Positions 30,635 to 41,325 of a stretch of 64,000 nucleotides of DNA are shown piece by piece. The stretch is taken from the NCBI RefSeq assembly GCF_907164575.1, contig NZ_CAJQYY010000009.1, positions 124,001 through 188,000 of the forward strand, in the 5' to 3' direction. Numbering within the stretch: position 1 is the first letter of the stretch; every line of letters begins with the position of its first letter. The notes under the pieces were generated by a model. That model worked only from the letters and a program-made list of their open reading frames with translations, ran no database searches and was not told where the DNA came from. Position numbers and translations under genes: made by a program. Origin of the DNA: Paraburkholderia gardini. GTDB taxonomy: Bacteria; Pseudomonadota; Gammaproteobacteria; Burkholderiales; Burkholderiaceae.

Positions 30635-31603
30635 CTAGATCAGCTTGCCGGGAAACTGGCTGTCCGGATCCTGCATGGCCAGACGCTGGCGGTCCATGAA
30701 GTCACGCAGCGTGTCGATGCCGCGCAGCTGCAGGATCGTGTTGCGCACGGCCGCCTCGACCAGCACGGCAAGGTTGCGGCCGGCGGCCACCTGAATGGTG
30801 ACCTTGCTGATGGGCAGGCCCAGCACGTCGACGGTCTGGCTTTCGAGCGGCAGACGCTGGAATTCGCCATCCGGCCGGCGCACCAGCTGGACGATCAGCT
30901 TCAGCTTCATTTTCCGGCGCACGGCGGTCTCGCCGAAAATCGTCTTGATGTCGAGAAGACCCAGGCCGCGCACTTCGAGCAGGTTCTGCAGCAGCGGCGG
31001 GCAGCGGCCTTCGACGAAGTCGGGCCCGAGCCGCACGAAATCCACCGCATCGTCGGCGACGAGGCCGTGGCCCCGGCTGATCAGTTCCAGCCCGAGTTCG
31101 CTTTTGCCAAGACCGGAGTCGCCCGTCAGCAGCACGCCCATGCCGAGGATGTCGAGGAACACGCCGTGCAGCGTGGCGCGCGGCGCGAGAATGCGCGACA
31201 TATAGAGCCGCAGGCTGTCGATGACAGCCGCGGCCGACATCGGCGTGGTGAAGAGCGGCGTGGACGAGCGCGTACAGCGCAGCACCAGTTCCGGCGGCGC
31301 GGCAACGCCGCCCGCGACGACCAGGAACGGCGGCTCCAGCGCAATCAGTTCGGCCATGTGACGCGAGCGGCTTTCATCGGCCTGGCGCTGGTAATACTCA
31401 ACTTCAGCGTCGCCCAGCACCTGGATCCGGTTCGGGTGAATCAGGTTCAAGTGGCCGACGAGGTCGGCGCTGGAGGTGGCGTACGCAACCGTTTCCGCCG
31501 AAAACCCGCGCTCCCAGCCTTCATGCCCGGTCAGCCAGCTGAGTTTCAGCACGGCGGCGTTGTCGTCGAAAATGCTCTGGGCGTTGATGCTGGACGTATC
31601 CAT
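30635..31603 (-). CDS. hprK: HPr kinase/phosphorylase
   Basis: This 322-residue protein phosphorylates and dephosphorylates HPr on a serine. The N-terminal domain is followed by the P-loop [15 protein letters not shown] (from about residue 159) and the family signature near [10 protein letters not shown]. Proteobacterial copies are linked to ptsN and are thought to control PTS-Ntr rather than sugar uptake. The HPr-like domain of the PTS fusion at the left of the window contains a serine in ESVVGLL, a candidate target site, though cross-talk is speculation. Confidence 0.95.
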   Translation of the reverse strand: MDTSSINAQSIFDDNAAVLKLSWLTGHEGWERGFSAETVAYATSSADLVGHLNLIHPNRIQVLGDAEVEYYQRQADESRSRHMAELIALEPPFLVVAGGVAAPPELVLRCTRSSTPLFTTPMSAAAVIDSLRLYMSRILAPRATLHGVFLDILGMGVLLTGDSGLGKSELGLELISRGHGLVADDAVDFVRLGPDFVEGRCPPLLQNLLEVRGLGLLDIKTIFGETAVRRKMKLKLIVQLVRRPDGEFQRLPLESQTVDVLGLPISKVTIQVAAGRNLAVLVEAAVRNTILQLRGIDTLRDFMDRQRLAMQDPDSQFPGKLI

Positions 31604-31751
31604 GAGTCCGTGACTCCGTTATGGGCCGCTGGCCCGCGCGTCTGGCCTCTGCTGGCCTGTGTATATATCGCGGCCGGTCCGGCCGGCGCGAGCCTGGCCG
31701 GTTCTTGTGCTGTTGCCGGACCTGTATGTAGCGAGCTCCGCCTTCAATACG

Positions 31752-32207
31752 TCAAGGTTGCCACTGAGTGAGCAGGCGATGCAACGCCTCGCGGTCTTCT
31801 TCCGTGTGCAGCCGCTCGCGTGTTTCGCGATCGGACAGCAATTGCGCGATTTCCGACAGGATCTCCAGATGCTGCTGGGTAGCCTGTTCCGGCACGAGCA
31901 GGAAGATCAGCAGCGACACCGGCTGACCGTCGGGGGACTCGAAGGGAATGGGTTCGGCGAGACGCACGAACGCGGCGAGTGGATGCTTCAGGCCCTTGAT
32001 CCGGCCGTGAGGAATCGCAACGCCTTCGCCGAGCCCCGTCGACCCGAGGCGCTCGCGCGCAAACAGATTGTCAGTGACCGTACTGCGGGCGATGCCGTTC
32101 TGGTTCTCGAAGATCAGGCCAGCCTGTTCAAAGACACGCTTTTTACTGGTAACGGCAAGACCGACGACGACATTGTCGAGGGGAAGGTATTTGGCTAGAC
32201 GATTCAT
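31752..32207 (-). CDS. ptsN: nitrogen PTS EIIA protein (EIIA-Ntr)
   Basis: This 151-residue protein is the output protein of the nitrogen phosphotransferase system. It controls potassium transport, stress and other processes by its phosphorylation state. It has AKYLPLDNVVVG, the phospho-histidine motif GEGVAIPHGRIKGL and the loop SPDGQPVSLLIFLLVPE. The start MNRLAKYLP at 32207 matches the domain. The 327 bases between it and the hpf gene contain only the hpf terminator; I see no gene there. Confidence 0.94.
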   Translation of the reverse strand: MNRLAKYLPLDNVVVGLAVTSKKRVFEQAGLIFENQNGIARSTVTDNLFARERLGSTGLGEGVAIPHGRIKGLKHPLAAFVRLAEPIPFESPDGQPVSLLIFLLVPEQATQQHLEILSEIAQLLSDRETRERLHTEEDREALHRLLTQWQP

Positions 32208-32471
32208 GTTGGCAGGCGGAAACGTGGCCTGGATTCTCCTCGCCGTGGCGTTTGGGTGGCGTTCCATGTTCAACAGGTGCTCACGGCGTATGGCGATAGA
32301 CGGTGGAGACCGAAAGCGCAGGACTACCGCTGATTGACCCCGATAGTAACCGGAACATTATAGAACAGGGTGATCACGGATGGTGCGGCGCGCCATCGAT
32401 GAAAAACGAGGCTTCCCGCGACGGATTCGCTGAGTGGCGGAGTGTGATGCGGACGGGTGGGGCGTCCAACG

Positions 32472-32495
32472 AAAAACCGCCCGTAATCGGGCGGT
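32472..32495 (-). terminator. Rho-independent terminator after hpf
   Basis: On the minus strand ACCGCCCG and CGGGCGGT pair around a four-base loop and run into five T. It lies 39 bases beyond the hpf stop. Confidence 0.88.
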
Positions 32496-32534
32496 CTGGC
32501 GGGAAAGGCCTGAAGGAATTCTGCCAATGGACGC

Positions 32535-32894
32535 TTATTGCGGCGGCACTTCGATTTGCGGTGCCAGCGGCTGATGTTTGATCGCTTCGTGCTGATGGCC
32601 CTGGAGGCGATCCTTGTGACGAATGACTTGCCTGTCCAGCTTGTCGATCATCAGGTCGATTGCGGCGTACAGGTCGCCATCCGCGCTTTCGACAAATAAG
32701 TCCTTGCCCTTCACATGCAGGTTGATTTCAACCTTTTGACGCTTTTCCTTTTCCTTGTGGTTGTCGACCGAGAGGACCACACTGCCATCGATTACCTGAT
32801 CGAAATGTCTTAGCACCTTGTCCAGTTTGGAGATCACGTATTCGCGCAACGCAGGCGTTACTTCGAGATGGTGTCCACTGATCTTCAGATTCAT
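32535..32894 (-). CDS. hpf: ribosome hibernation-promoting factor (short HPF/YfiA family)
   Basis: This 119-residue protein binds the 30S decoding region and inactivates ribosomes in stationary phase. It starts [20 protein letters not shown] and has the basic [18 protein letters not shown] strand and [23 protein letters not shown] helix of the family. Length is that of the short form, with a proline/glutamine-rich tail. It lies downstream of rpoN as usual. The ATG at 32894 fits the conserved start; the in-frame upstream extension does not. Confidence 0.93.
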   Translation of the reverse strand: MNLKISGHHLEVTPALREYVISKLDKVLRHFDQVIDGSVVLSVDNHKEKEKRQKVEINLHVKGKDLFVESADGDLYAAIDLMIDKLDRQVIRHKDRLQGHQHEAIKHQPLAPQIEVPPQ

Positions 32895-33066
32895 AGTGCT
32901 TCTCCATGCTAGTGGCCGCCTTGACGTGCAGGCCCAGCAAGTGCCGGTCGAACTGTCGGCTCGCCTCCCGGTCTTCCCCTGTGACCGGCTGTTGACGGGT
33001 CGCTTCGGCCAGCCTTGTCGCCCATCGCGCCGCGGCCGGTAAATGCCGGCCACAGTATGTGACCGG

Positions 33067-34581
33067 CTACAGAGACTTGCGCAGGTTAACCGCGGGGATT
33101 CTCAGGGCTTCACGGTACTTCGCGACGGTCCGCCGCGCCACGACAAAGCCCTGTTCCGCCAGCAGTTCGGCTATGCGGCTGTCTGAAAGAGGAGATTTTG
33201 GCTCTTCTGCTCCTATCAGTTGCTTGATGAGTGCGCGAATAGCCGTTGATGAGGCTGCGCCACCCGTGTCGGTGGAAACGTGCGATCCAAAGAAGTACTT
33301 AAATTCAAGCGTCCCAAAGGGCGTGAGCATGTACTTGCCCGTTGTCACACGCGAGACAGTCGACTCGTGTAACCCCAGCGTATCAGCAATTTCCCGCAAA
33401 ACCAAGGGGCGCATGGCAATTTCGCCGTGCACAAAAAAGCTCTTCTGACGCTCGACGATGGCCTGTGCAACCCGCAGGATCGTCTCGAATCGCTGCTGGA
33501 TATTCTTGATCAGCCAGCGAGCTTCCTGGAGTTGCTGGCGCAACGAACCGCTACCCGGATCGCCCCTGCTATTGCGAAGAATGTTCGCATAAAGATGGTT
33601 TATACGCAGTTTGGGGACCACTTCCGGGTTCAGCTCCGCGGTCCATCCCTGCGCGGTCCGCTTCACCATGATGTCCGGCACGACGTAGTCCGCTTCCGCC
33701 TTGCCGTACGCGGCGCCCGGGAACGGTTCGAGTGAGCGGATGAGTGCGTGTGCGTCGCGCAGTTCGTCGTCGTTGGTCTTCAGGTGCTTGCGCAGACGCG
33801 TGAAATCGCGCGCCGCGAGCAGTTCCAGATAATGGGCGACGATGTCGAGTGCAAGCGTGCGCGTGGGCGACGGTTCGAGCCGCAGAAGTTGCAGCCTCAG
33901 ACATTCGGACGCCGAACGTGCACCGACCCCTGCCGGATCGAAGCTGTGCAGCAGCGCGAGCGCCGCATTCAGTTCGTCGAGATCGACTTCGAGTTCGTCG
34001 GGCAGGTCGGCCAGTACTTCTTCGAGCGAGGCGGTGAGGTAGCCGTCGTCGTCGAGCGATTCGATCAGGAACATGATGAGCGCGCGGTCACGTTGACCCG
34101 CCTGCGTGACGCGCAACTGCGCGCCCAGATGGTCGCGCAGGCTCGTGCTCGATTCGTGGATCTGCAACGGCGGCAGATCGTCGTCGTCCGAAGCGGTACC
34201 CGAGCGGCCGTAGTCGTCGAGATTCCACTGGCTTGAGTCGCCATTGCTGTCGGACGAGAGGCCGTTGTATTCGTCGACACCCCGCGGCTCGCCGTTCTCA
34301 GCGCGCTCGGAGGTGGTGGACGAAGACGAACTCGTGTTGCCCATCTGCTCCTGCGGGGGCGCGCTGCCCGGCGCCTGCGTAATCAGCGAACCGTCCGCGG
34401 CGACACGCAGCGGACTCGCGATCCAGTCATCCTCGTTTTCGAGCAGCGGATTCTGGGAGATCGCCATCGAGACTTCCTGCTGCAGCTCAAGCGTCGACAA
34501 CTGCAGCAGCCGGATGGACTGCTGAAGTTGCGGGGTCAGCGCAAGATGCTGCGACAGGCGGAGTTGGAGGCTGGCTTTCAT
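33067..34581 (-). CDS. rpoN: RNA polymerase sigma-54 factor
   Basis: This 504-residue sigma factor serves nitrogen, motility and other activator-dependent promoters. The glutamine-rich region I is [21 protein letters not shown]. An acidic, serine-rich region II follows at about 60-130. The core-binding region and the helix-turn-helix [22 protein letters not shown] come next, and the RpoN box [10 protein letters not shown] is at about 482-491. The ATG at 34581 starts the conserved region I. It is 197 bases downstream of lptB, so it may have its own promoter. Confidence 0.97.
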   Translation of the reverse strand: MKASLQLRLSQHLALTPQLQQSIRLLQLSTLELQQEVSMAISQNPLLENEDDWIASPLRVAADGSLITQAPGSAPPQEQMGNTSSSSSTTSERAENGEPRGVDEYNGLSSDSNGDSSQWNLDDYGRSGTASDDDDLPPLQIHESSTSLRDHLGAQLRVTQAGQRDRALIMFLIESLDDDGYLTASLEEVLADLPDELEVDLDELNAALALLHSFDPAGVGARSASECLRLQLLRLEPSPTRTLALDIVAHYLELLAARDFTRLRKHLKTNDDELRDAHALIRSLEPFPGAAYGKAEADYVVPDIMVKRTAQGWTAELNPEVVPKLRINHLYANILRNSRGDPGSGSLRQQLQEARWLIKNIQQRFETILRVAQAIVERQKSFFVHGEIAMRPLVLREIADTLGLHESTVSRVTTGKYMLTPFGTLEFKYFFGSHVSTDTGGAASSTAIRALIKQLIGAEEPKSPLSDSRIAELLAEQGFVVARRTVAKYREALRIPAVNLRKSL

Positions 34582-34779
34582 GGCGGGTTCAGATTCATTG
34601 TAGAGAGTTTGCCACGAGCGCGATACCTTGCAACAGTCACAAAAATGCCTGTTGCGTGGATTCGATGTTGGTGGGTGCGTTTGACGCGCCCCGCCAGAAT
34701 GTCCCGGATGTCCGGGAGCGAGGGTGTACTGGCCTTGCGGACGGCATGAAGCCGGAATTGCCGTCCGCAAGGCCGTCGA

Positions 34780-35562
34780 TCACATGCGGAAATGCTCGCC
34801 CAGGTAGACGCGCCGCACGTTCTCGTTTTCGATGATTTCGCTGGGTGCGCCGGCCGCTAGCACGCTGCCATCGCTGATAATGTACGCGTGGTCACAGATG
34901 CCGAGCGTTTCGCGCACATTGTGGTCGGTGATCAGCACACCGATGTTGCGCTGCTTCAGGAACTTCACGATCTTCTGGATTTCCAGCACTGCGATCGGGT
35001 CCACGCCGGCGAACGGTTCGTCGAGCAGGATGAAGCTTGGATTGGTCGCGAGCGCACGCGCGATCTCGACACGCCGGCGCTCGCCGCCCGACAGCGACAG
35101 CGCCGGATTCTCGCGCAGATGAGCAATCTGCAACTCGTCGAGCAATGCTTCGGTGCGCGCGGAAATCGCGTCTTTCGTGAGGTACTTGCCGTCGTCTTCG
35201 TGCTGCAGTTCGAGCACCGCGCGGATATTTTCCTCGACGGTGAGCTTGCGGAACACGGACGCTTCCTGCGGCAGATACGACAGCCCGAGCGATGCGCGTT
35301 TGTGGATCGGCAGCAGGCTGATCGACTTGCCGTCGAGATCGATCGCGCCAGCGTCGAGCGGGACGAGACCGACGATCATGTAGAACGACGTGGTCTTGCC
35401 GGCGCCATTCGGGCCGAGCAGCCCGACCACTTCTCCGCTTTTCACGTCGAGCGATACGTCCTTCACGACCGTGCGTGAGCCGTAGCGCTTCTTCAGGTTG
35501 CGAACGGAAAGTGAGCTGCTGGTGCCGGCTGGCTTGCGATTGGGCAGGGCGGGTGCGCTCAC
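34780..35562 (-). CDS. lptB: LPS export ABC transporter ATP-binding protein LptB
   Basis: This 260-residue ATPase powers LPS extraction from the inner membrane together with LptFG. It has Walker [17 protein letters not shown], the signature [16 protein letters not shown], Walker [17 protein letters not shown] and [12 protein letters not shown]. The N-terminal 20 residues are an extra tail. It starts with GTG at 35562, overlapping the lptA stop by four bases (GTGA). Confidence 0.97.
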   Translation of the reverse strand: MSAPALPNRKPAGTSSSLSVRNLKKRYGSRTVVKDVSLDVKSGEVVGLLGPNGAGKTTSFYMIVGLVPLDAGAIDLDGKSISLLPIHKRASLGLSYLPQEASVFRKLTVEENIRAVLELQHEDDGKYLTKDAISARTEALLDELQIAHLRENPALSLSGGERRRVEIARALATNPSFILLDEPFAGVDPIAVLEIQKIVKFLKQRNIGVLITDHNVRETLGICDHAYIISDGSVLAAGAPSEIIENENVRRVYLGEHFRM

Positions 35563-36254
35563 GGCTTCGTTACTCCCTGGACTTGACCCTGACCCTGCAC
35601 CGGCAACTGCGTGGACGGCACGAGCGTGGCCGATGCGCCGTTCAGCGGCGCGGGGCCGCCGTTACGCGGCGCGAGCATCGCGCGCACGCGGCCCGTCGGA
35701 TTGCCCGGACCCGCGACGTCCTTGCCGGCCTTCGCCGTATAGAAATCGTTCTGGCCGTCGTACGTGATCACGCTGCCATGCACTTCGTCCATCAGCGTCG
35801 TCAGGCCCTGCAGGCGGCGCACCGTGGCACGGGTGGTCAGCGTGGTCAGGTCCTGTTTGCCGTCGTAGTCGATACGTTCCGCAGTGCCTTCGACGTATTC
35901 GTCGACGCCTTCGCGCTTCTGGCGAAAGTACGAAAGGTTGTTGCCGGTCGACGTGCCCGTCGCGTACTGATAGCCCTGAGGATCCTGATGCACCTCGACG
36001 CGATCCGCCTTGATGACGATCGTGCCTTTCGTGGCCACGACGTGGCCCGTGAAAATGTTGACCTGCTTCAGGTCGTCGTAAGTCATGTTGTCCGCTTCGA
36101 TATTCAGCGGTTTGTCCTTGTCGGCGCGCTCGGCGTGCGCAGCCGGCGCGAAGCCGACGAGCGGCAACACGGCCAGCAGCGCGGCGAGCGCGGCACGGTA
36201 CGTGGACCACGCATGGGCGCGGCCGGTGTCAGGACGAGGGAACGATTCGTTCAT
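35559..36254 (-). CDS. lptA: periplasmic LPS transport protein LptA
   Basis: This 231-residue protein has a signal peptide (hydrophobic residues about 20-41, ending AHAE) and the LptA/OstA beta-jellyroll with [25 protein letters not shown] and [14 protein letters not shown]. It forms the periplasmic bridge that carries LPS to LptD. The C-terminal 50 residues are a Pro/Gln-rich extension beyond the domain. It lies between lptB and lptC, with a GTGA overlap to lptB and a 21-base gap after lptC. Confidence 0.93.
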   Translation of the reverse strand: MNESFPRPDTGRAHAWSTYRAALAALLAVLPLVGFAPAAHAERADKDKPLNIEADNMTYDDLKQVNIFTGHVVATKGTIVIKADRVEVHQDPQGYQYATGTSTGNNLSYFRQKREGVDEYVEGTAERIDYDGKQDLTTLTTRATVRRLQGLTTLMDEVHGSVITYDGQNDFYTAKAGKDVAGPGNPTGRVRAMLAPRNGGPAPLNGASATLVPSTQLPVQGQGQVQGVTKP

Positions 36255-36275
36255 GCAGTCACGCCTGGAATGGAT

Positions 36276-36881
36276 TTACCCGGGTTGCGGGGGAGAGCCG
36301 GCGCTATCGGACGCGGCAATGGCGCCGCGCACGTTGCCGAACAGTTGCATAACCCGGGTGACGTTGTTGTAGTTCATGCCGCTGGCCGTCATGACAGACG
36401 GACCGCGTTGAAGTTTAACCGGCTTTTCGGTCTCGATCACATCGTCGTTGACCAGCACGCGGAAATGCTCGGAATCGGCCTGCATGGCCGGATCGCCGTA
36501 GCCCGCGGCGCGCAGGATCCGCGCATTGTCGTACAGGTTGACGATCGATGCATCGCCGTTCACCGTGCCGCGATCGCCCGTTGCCGTGACGATCGGCTTG
36601 CCCGGCTGGAACGCGCGGATCGCGGGTTTGGTCAGATCGCTGTCGTCGTCGTCCTCGTAATGCACCATGTGTACCGCGGTCAGACGATATTGCGTGGCAC
36701 CCGACTGGTCGAGTTCGGAGACGGAGAAGTTATCGGCGAAATAGTCAGGCGTGTGCACCTTCTTGTGCGGCGCGCCTTCATTAGGCGGCGGCAGCGTGGC
36801 CTGCAGCAGCCACCACGTAATACCGGCGAGCGCTGCCATCGCGACGAGCGGAATCAGCGAAGTCAGGCGGAACTGGTTCAT
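36276..36881 (-). CDS. lptC: LPS export protein LptC
   Basis: This 201-residue single-pass inner-membrane protein has one N-terminal helix (LIPLVAMAALAGITWWLLQA) and a periplasmic LptC beta-domain. The domain includes PDYFADNFSVSELDQSGATQYRLTAVHMVHYEDD and a run near AGYGDPAMQADSEHFRVLVND. It links LptB2FG to LptA. It overlaps kdsC by four bases (ATGA). Confidence 0.92.
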   Translation of the reverse strand: MNQFRLTSLIPLVAMAALAGITWWLLQATLPPPNEGAPHKKVHTPDYFADNFSVSELDQSGATQYRLTAVHMVHYEDDDDSDLTKPAIRAFQPGKPIVTATGDRGTVNGDASIVNLYDNARILRAAGYGDPAMQADSEHFRVLVNDDVIETEKPVKLQRGPSVMTASGMNYNNVTRVMQLFGNVRGAIAASDSAGSPPQPG

Positions 36882-37441
36882 CCGACGAGGCCCTGCTGGT
36901 CGCCGCCGCCGCAGGCAGCCGCGAGCAGTGCGTCGTACTTGTGCTGCGCCCGCAGCAGCGTGTCGCAGACTTCACGTACCGCGCCCTGGCCGCCACGCGC
37001 CTCGGAAACCCAGTGCGCACGCGCGATCACTTCCGGATGTGAATTCGCCGGCGCCGCGGCGAAGCCGACCTTCAGCATCACCGCGAGATCGACCCAGTCG
37101 TCGCCCATGTAGCCGCATTCTTCGGCGGTGAGGCCGGTTTCCTTCAGCAGTTCGGCGAACGCTTCAGGTTTGTTTTCGATGCCCTGATACAGGTGCGTGA
37201 TCTTCAGTTCCTTCGCGCGCACGGCGACGATGCCCGATTTGCGTCCCGTGATGATGGCCGTGTCGATGCCTGCCTGGCGAAGCAGTTTCGCGCCGTGGCC
37301 GTCCATCGAATTGAACGCCTTCATCGTGTCGCCTTCGGCGGTAAACATCAGACCACCGTCGGTCAGCACGCCGTCGACGTCGAAGATCATCAGCTTCACG
37401 CGGCTTGCGCGTTCAGTGGCGGTAAGCGGGGCAGCGGCCAT
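36878..37441 (-). CDS. kdsC: 3-deoxy-D-manno-octulosonate 8-phosphate phosphatase
   Basis: This 187-residue HAD phosphatase dephosphorylates KDO-8-phosphate for LPS inner-core synthesis. It has the HAD motif I MIFDVDGVLTDGGL, motif II AIITGRKSG and motif IV region CGYMGDDWVDLAVM. It is joined to kdsD by a one-base TGATG overlap and to lptC by ATGA. KDO synthesis and LPS export are therefore translated from one tightly coupled operon. Confidence 0.96.
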   Translation of the reverse strand: MAAAPLTATERASRVKLMIFDVDGVLTDGGLMFTAEGDTMKAFNSMDGHGAKLLRQAGIDTAIITGRKSGIVAVRAKELKITHLYQGIENKPEAFAELLKETGLTAEECGYMGDDWVDLAVMLKVGFAAAPANSHPEVIARAHWVSEARGGQGAVREVCDTLLRAQHKYDALLAAACGGGDQQGLVG

Positions 37442-38424
37442 CAGATCACCTTCTTCGAGAACAGGTCGTGCATGTTGAGTGCGCCGATGAGCCTGCCCGT
37501 TTCATCGACAACCAGCATCTGGTTGATCCGGTGCCGCTCCATCAGTTCCACGGCCTCGACGGCAAGGTGGTCGGGTCCGATCATGCGCGGGCCCTTCGTC
37601 ATCACGTCCGCGATCGGCAGTTCGCGGAAGTCGCCCGCACGTTCGAGTACGCGCCGCAGGTCGCCATCGGTGAAAATGCCCTCGACGTGATCGTTCGAAT
37701 CGACGATCGCCGTCATGCCCATGCGTTTTGCCGTGAGTTGCATCAGCGCTTCGCGCAGCGTGGCGTTGTCCGGAACCTTCGGGATTTCGTCGCCGGTGCG
37801 CATGACGTCGCGCACGTAGGTCAACAGGCGCCGGCCGAGCGCACCGCCCGGATGCGAGCGCGCGAAGTCGTCGGCGCCGAAGCCGCGCGCGTCGAGCACG
37901 GCCACCGCCAGCGCATCGCCGAGCGCGAGCGCGGCCGTGGTGCTGGCGGTCGGCGCGAGATTCATCGGGCAGGCTTCTTTCGATACACCGGCGTTCAGAT
38001 GGACGTCCGCAAGCTTCGCGAGCGTCGAGGCCGGCTTGCCGGTGATGGCAATCAGCCTGGCGCCGAGGCGCTTGATGAGCGGCAGGATCGAGACGAGTTC
38101 TTCGGATTCGCCCGAATTCGACATCGCGATGAAGACATCCTCGGCGGTTACCATGCCGAGATCGCCGTGACTCGCTTCGGCCGGATGCACGAAGAACGCC
38201 GGCGAGCCGGTGCTCGCGAGCGTCGCGGCCAGCTTGCGGGCCACATGGCCGGATTTGCCGATGCCGGAAACGACGACGCGTCCACGGCAACTGAGGATAA
38301 AGTCGATCGCCTCGACAAAACCGTCGTCGAGTTGATCGCGAAGCGCGCGCACGGCGTCCGCTTCGATGTCGAGCACGTCGCGAGCGAGTGCGAGCGCCCG
38401 ATCGCCATTGATTTTCGCTATCAT
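37441..38424 (-). CDS. kdsD: D-arabinose 5-phosphate isomerase
   Basis: This 327-residue enzyme interconverts ribulose-5-phosphate and arabinose-5-phosphate, the entry to KDO. The N-terminal SIS domain has GRVVVSGIGKSGHVARKLAATLASTGSPAFFVHPAEASHGDLG, and two C-terminal CBS repeats include GIFTDGDLRRVLE and LIGALNMHDL. The ATG at 38424 fits the family start. It is the first gene of the leftward kdsDC-lptCAB-rpoN-hpf-ptsN run and is divergent from the antiporter gene. Confidence 0.96.
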   Translation of the reverse strand: MIAKINGDRALALARDVLDIEADAVRALRDQLDDGFVEAIDFILSCRGRVVVSGIGKSGHVARKLAATLASTGSPAFFVHPAEASHGDLGMVTAEDVFIAMSNSGESEELVSILPLIKRLGARLIAITGKPASTLAKLADVHLNAGVSKEACPMNLAPTASTTAALALGDALAVAVLDARGFGADDFARSHPGGALGRRLLTYVRDVMRTGDEIPKVPDNATLREALMQLTAKRMGMTAIVDSNDHVEGIFTDGDLRRVLERAGDFRELPIADVMTKGPRMIGPDHLAVEAVELMERHRINQMLVVDETGRLIGALNMHDLFSKKVI

Positions 38425-38572
38425 TCGCGGAGTATAGCAAAGGCGTTTGTTCGCCGCGCCGGGCGGGACGTGCCCAGCCGCTGCCTTCACGGGCCCCCTA
38501 ACCTTGTCGCGCGGCCGTTTGCGCGCGGCGGTTCCTGACGAACGAGGACCCTTTCCCGATGCGCGTTTGCCG

Positions 38573-40576
38573 ATGATTTCCCCGCTAGAAATGACGCTGT
38601 TCCTGCTGCTGGCTTCAGTGGCAGGCGTCGTCGTGTTCCGCTATCTGAACCTGCCGCCGATGCTCGGGTATCTGACGGTGGGCATCGTCGTCGGTCCGCA
38701 CGCGCTCGGGATCGTGCCGGATTCCGCGGGCGCGCAGAATCTCGCCGAGTTCGGCGTCGTGTTCCTGATGTTCTCGATCGGGCTGGAGTTTTCGCTCGCG
38801 AAGCTGCGCTCGATGCGCCGGCTGGTGTTCGGGCTGGGCCTGCTACAGGTGCTCGGCACGATCGCGGTCGCACTTGCGCTCGGTTACGTGCTGGAACGCT
38901 GGGTGCACATCACGTGGGAGGCGAGCGTGGCGCTCGGCGGCGCGCTCGCGATGTCGTCGACGGCGATCGTCAGCAAGATGCTCGCCGAGCGGCTCGAAAT
39001 CGAAACCGAACACGGCCGCAATATTTTCGGCGTGCTGCTGTTCCAGGATCTGGCCGTGGTGCCGCTGCTCATCATCATCGCCGCGTTCGGCAACGATTCG
39101 AAACATCTGATGGAGGCGCTCGGCCTCGCCGCGGTGAAGATCGTGATCGCGCTCGCCGTGCTGCTGATCGTCGGACAGCGCTTCATGACGCGCTGGTTCA
39201 ACGTGGTCGCGCGGCGGCGCTCGCAGGAACTGTTCATCCTGAACCTGCTGCTGGTGACGCTGGGCGCCGCGTTCATCACGGAGAAATTCGGTCTGTCGCT
39301 TGCGCTTGGCGCGTTCATCGCCGGCATGCTGATCGCCGAAACGCCTTACCGGCATCAGGTGGAAGAGGACATCAGGCCGTTTCGCGACGTGCTGCTCGGG
39401 CTCTTCTTCGTGACGACCGGCATGCTGCTGAACCCGCACGTGGTCTGGGACCATCCGTTCATCGTGCTCGGCTTTCTGCTTGGGCCGATCCTGCTGAAAC
39501 TGGTGATGATCACGGCGCTCTCCCGGCTCTTCGGCGCATCGCCCGGCGTCGCGATGCGCACGGGTATCGGCCTCGCGCAGGCGGGCGAATTCGGTTTCGT
39601 GCTGCTGAACCTGATTCTCGACAAGCATCTCGTCGACGCCACGTTGCTGCAGGCCATCCTCGCCGCGATGCTGCTGTCGATGCTGGCGGCGCCGTTCCTG
39701 ATCCAGAACGCGGACCGGATCGTTCTGCGCCTGTCGTCGACGGAATGGATGATGCAATCGTTGCAGATGACGCGCATCGCCACGCAGAGCCTGAAGCAGA
39801 GCGGACACGTGATCATCTGCGGGTACGGCCGCGCGGGACAGAATCTCGCGCGCATGCTCGAACACGAAGGTCTTTCGTACGTCGCGCTCGACCTCGACCC
39901 GGATCGCGTGGCGGCCGCCGCGGCGGCGGGCGAATCGGTCGTGTTCGGCGACGCCGGGCGGCGCGAATCGCTGCTCGCCGCGGGTATCCATCGTTGCGCG
40001 ACGGTCGCGATCACGTATGCGAACACGCCGTCCGCGCTGCGCGTGCTGAACAACATTCACGAACTCGAGCCGACGCTGCCGGTGATCGTGCGGACCGTCG
40101 ACGATGCGGACCTGGAAAAGCTGCTCGCGGCCGGCGCGACCGAGGTGATTCCAGAGATCGTCGAAGGCAGCCTGATGCTGGCGTCGCACACGCTCGTGCT
40201 GATGGGCGTACCGATGCGGCGCGTCGTGCGGCGCGTCGAGGAGATGCGCGATGAGCGTTACAGCCTGCTGCGCGGCTATTTCCACGGCGCCGACGACCAG
40301 AGCGACGAGGACAGCCATGAACAGGTGCGGCTACAATCGGTGCCGGTCGACGAAAAGGCCGACGCGGTGGGCCGTACGCTTGCGGAGCTGGGCCTTTACG
40401 AGCTCGGTGTCGAGGTGACGGCGATCCGGCGGCACGGTATTCGCGGCGTCGAGCCGGATCCGGAAACGCGTCTGCGCGCGCTCGACATTGTCGTGCTGCG
40501 CGGTCTGCCTGAAGCGCTGGCTGAAGCAGAAGAGCGGCTGTCGAAACACCGGCGTGCAGGTGCTGTCGTGGCCTGA
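38573..40576 (+). CDS. monovalent cation:proton antiporter with RCK domain (KefB/YbaL-type, CPA2)
   Basis: This 667-residue protein has about 12 membrane helices in the N-terminal 400 residues (CPA2 Na+/H+ exchanger fold: LPPMLGYLTVGIVVGP, GLSLALGAFIAGMLIAET, GIGLAQAGEFGFVLLNL). A cytoplasmic RCK/TrkA-N domain follows with the NAD-binding IICGYGRAGQNLARMLEHEG, then a TrkA-C-like end. It probably exports K+ or another monovalent cation in exchange for protons under nucleotide or thiol control. The exact ion is not readable from sequence. Confidence 0.9.
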   Translation: MISPLEMTLFLLLASVAGVVVFRYLNLPPMLGYLTVGIVVGPHALGIVPDSAGAQNLAEFGVVFLMFSIGLEFSLAKLRSMRRLVFGLGLLQVLGTIAVALALGYVLERWVHITWEASVALGGALAMSSTAIVSKMLAERLEIETEHGRNIFGVLLFQDLAVVPLLIIIAAFGNDSKHLMEALGLAAVKIVIALAVLLIVGQRFMTRWFNVVARRRSQELFILNLLLVTLGAAFITEKFGLSLALGAFIAGMLIAETPYRHQVEEDIRPFRDVLLGLFFVTTGMLLNPHVVWDHPFIVLGFLLGPILLKLVMITALSRLFGASPGVAMRTGIGLAQAGEFGFVLLNLILDKHLVDATLLQAILAAMLLSMLAAPFLIQNADRIVLRLSSTEWMMQSLQMTRIATQSLKQSGHVIICGYGRAGQNLARMLEHEGLSYVALDLDPDRVAAAAAAGESVVFGDAGRRESLLAAGIHRCATVAITYANTPSALRVLNNIHELEPTLPVIVRTVDDADLEKLLAAGATEVIPEIVEGSLMLASHTLVLMGVPMRRVVRRVEEMRDERYSLLRGYFHGADDQSDEDSHEQVRLQSVPVDEKADAVGRTLAELGLYELGVEVTAIRRHGIRGVEPDPETRLRALDIVVLRGLPEALAEAEERLSKHRRAGAVVA

Positions 40577-40705
40577 GAGACCTGTACAGGCCGTCATCTT
40601 TTTCACGGGCTGCCTGCCTCGCGCGGGAGTACCGCCATGAGCGGTTTCTGAAGCGCCACCACTGCGGCCAGCATTGAAGCTATCACTCGGAATACTGGAG
40701 ACCTC

Positions 40706-41284
40706 ATGTCCAACGCAACTTCGCTCGCGCCCGCCGATGCGCCACTGAACGCGACTGAGTTCGTGAAGAGCCAGATCCGCACGGTGCCCGACTGGCCGCA
40801 GGCCGGCGTGCAGTTTCGCGACATCACGCCGTTGCTGCAGCAGCCGAAAGCGATGCGCGTGCTGATCGACCTGTTCGTGCTGCGCTATATCGACGCGAAG
40901 CTCGACTACATCGCGGGACTGGACGCACGCGGTTTCATCATCGGGCCGATTCTCGCGTACGAACTGAATCTCGGCTTCATCCCGATCCGCAAGATCGGCA
41001 AGCTGCCGTACAGGACGGTCGCGGAGTCGTATCAACTCGAATATGGCACGGCGACCGTCGAGATTCACGAGGACGCGTGCGGCCCAGGCGACCGCGTCGT
41101 GATCATCGACGATCTGATCGCAACCGGCGGCACGATGATGGCTGGCAAGAAACTGCTCGAACGACTCGGCGCGCAGGTGGTGGAAGGCGCGGCGATCATC
41201 GATCTGCCGGACCTTGGCGGCGCGCGGCTTTTGCGCGAAGCGGGGCTGCCGCTCTACACCGTGACCGAATTCGGCGGACACTGA
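40706..41284 (+). CDS. apt: adenine phosphoribosyltransferase
   Basis: This 192-residue enzyme salvages adenine with PRPP to AMP. It has [39 protein letters not shown] and the PRPP-binding [17 protein letters not shown]. Length and motif order are standard for Apt. The 129 bases before it contain no gene. Confidence 0.96.
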   Translation: MSNATSLAPADAPLNATEFVKSQIRTVPDWPQAGVQFRDITPLLQQPKAMRVLIDLFVLRYIDAKLDYIAGLDARGFIIGPILAYELNLGFIPIRKIGKLPYRTVAESYQLEYGTATVEIHEDACGPGDRVVIIDDLIATGGTMMAGKKLLERLGAQVVEGAAIIDLPDLGGARLLREAGLPLYTVTEFGGH

Positions 41285-41325
41285 CCGTACGTCGCGTACT
41301 CATCCAGCGCACCCGGATAAAAACG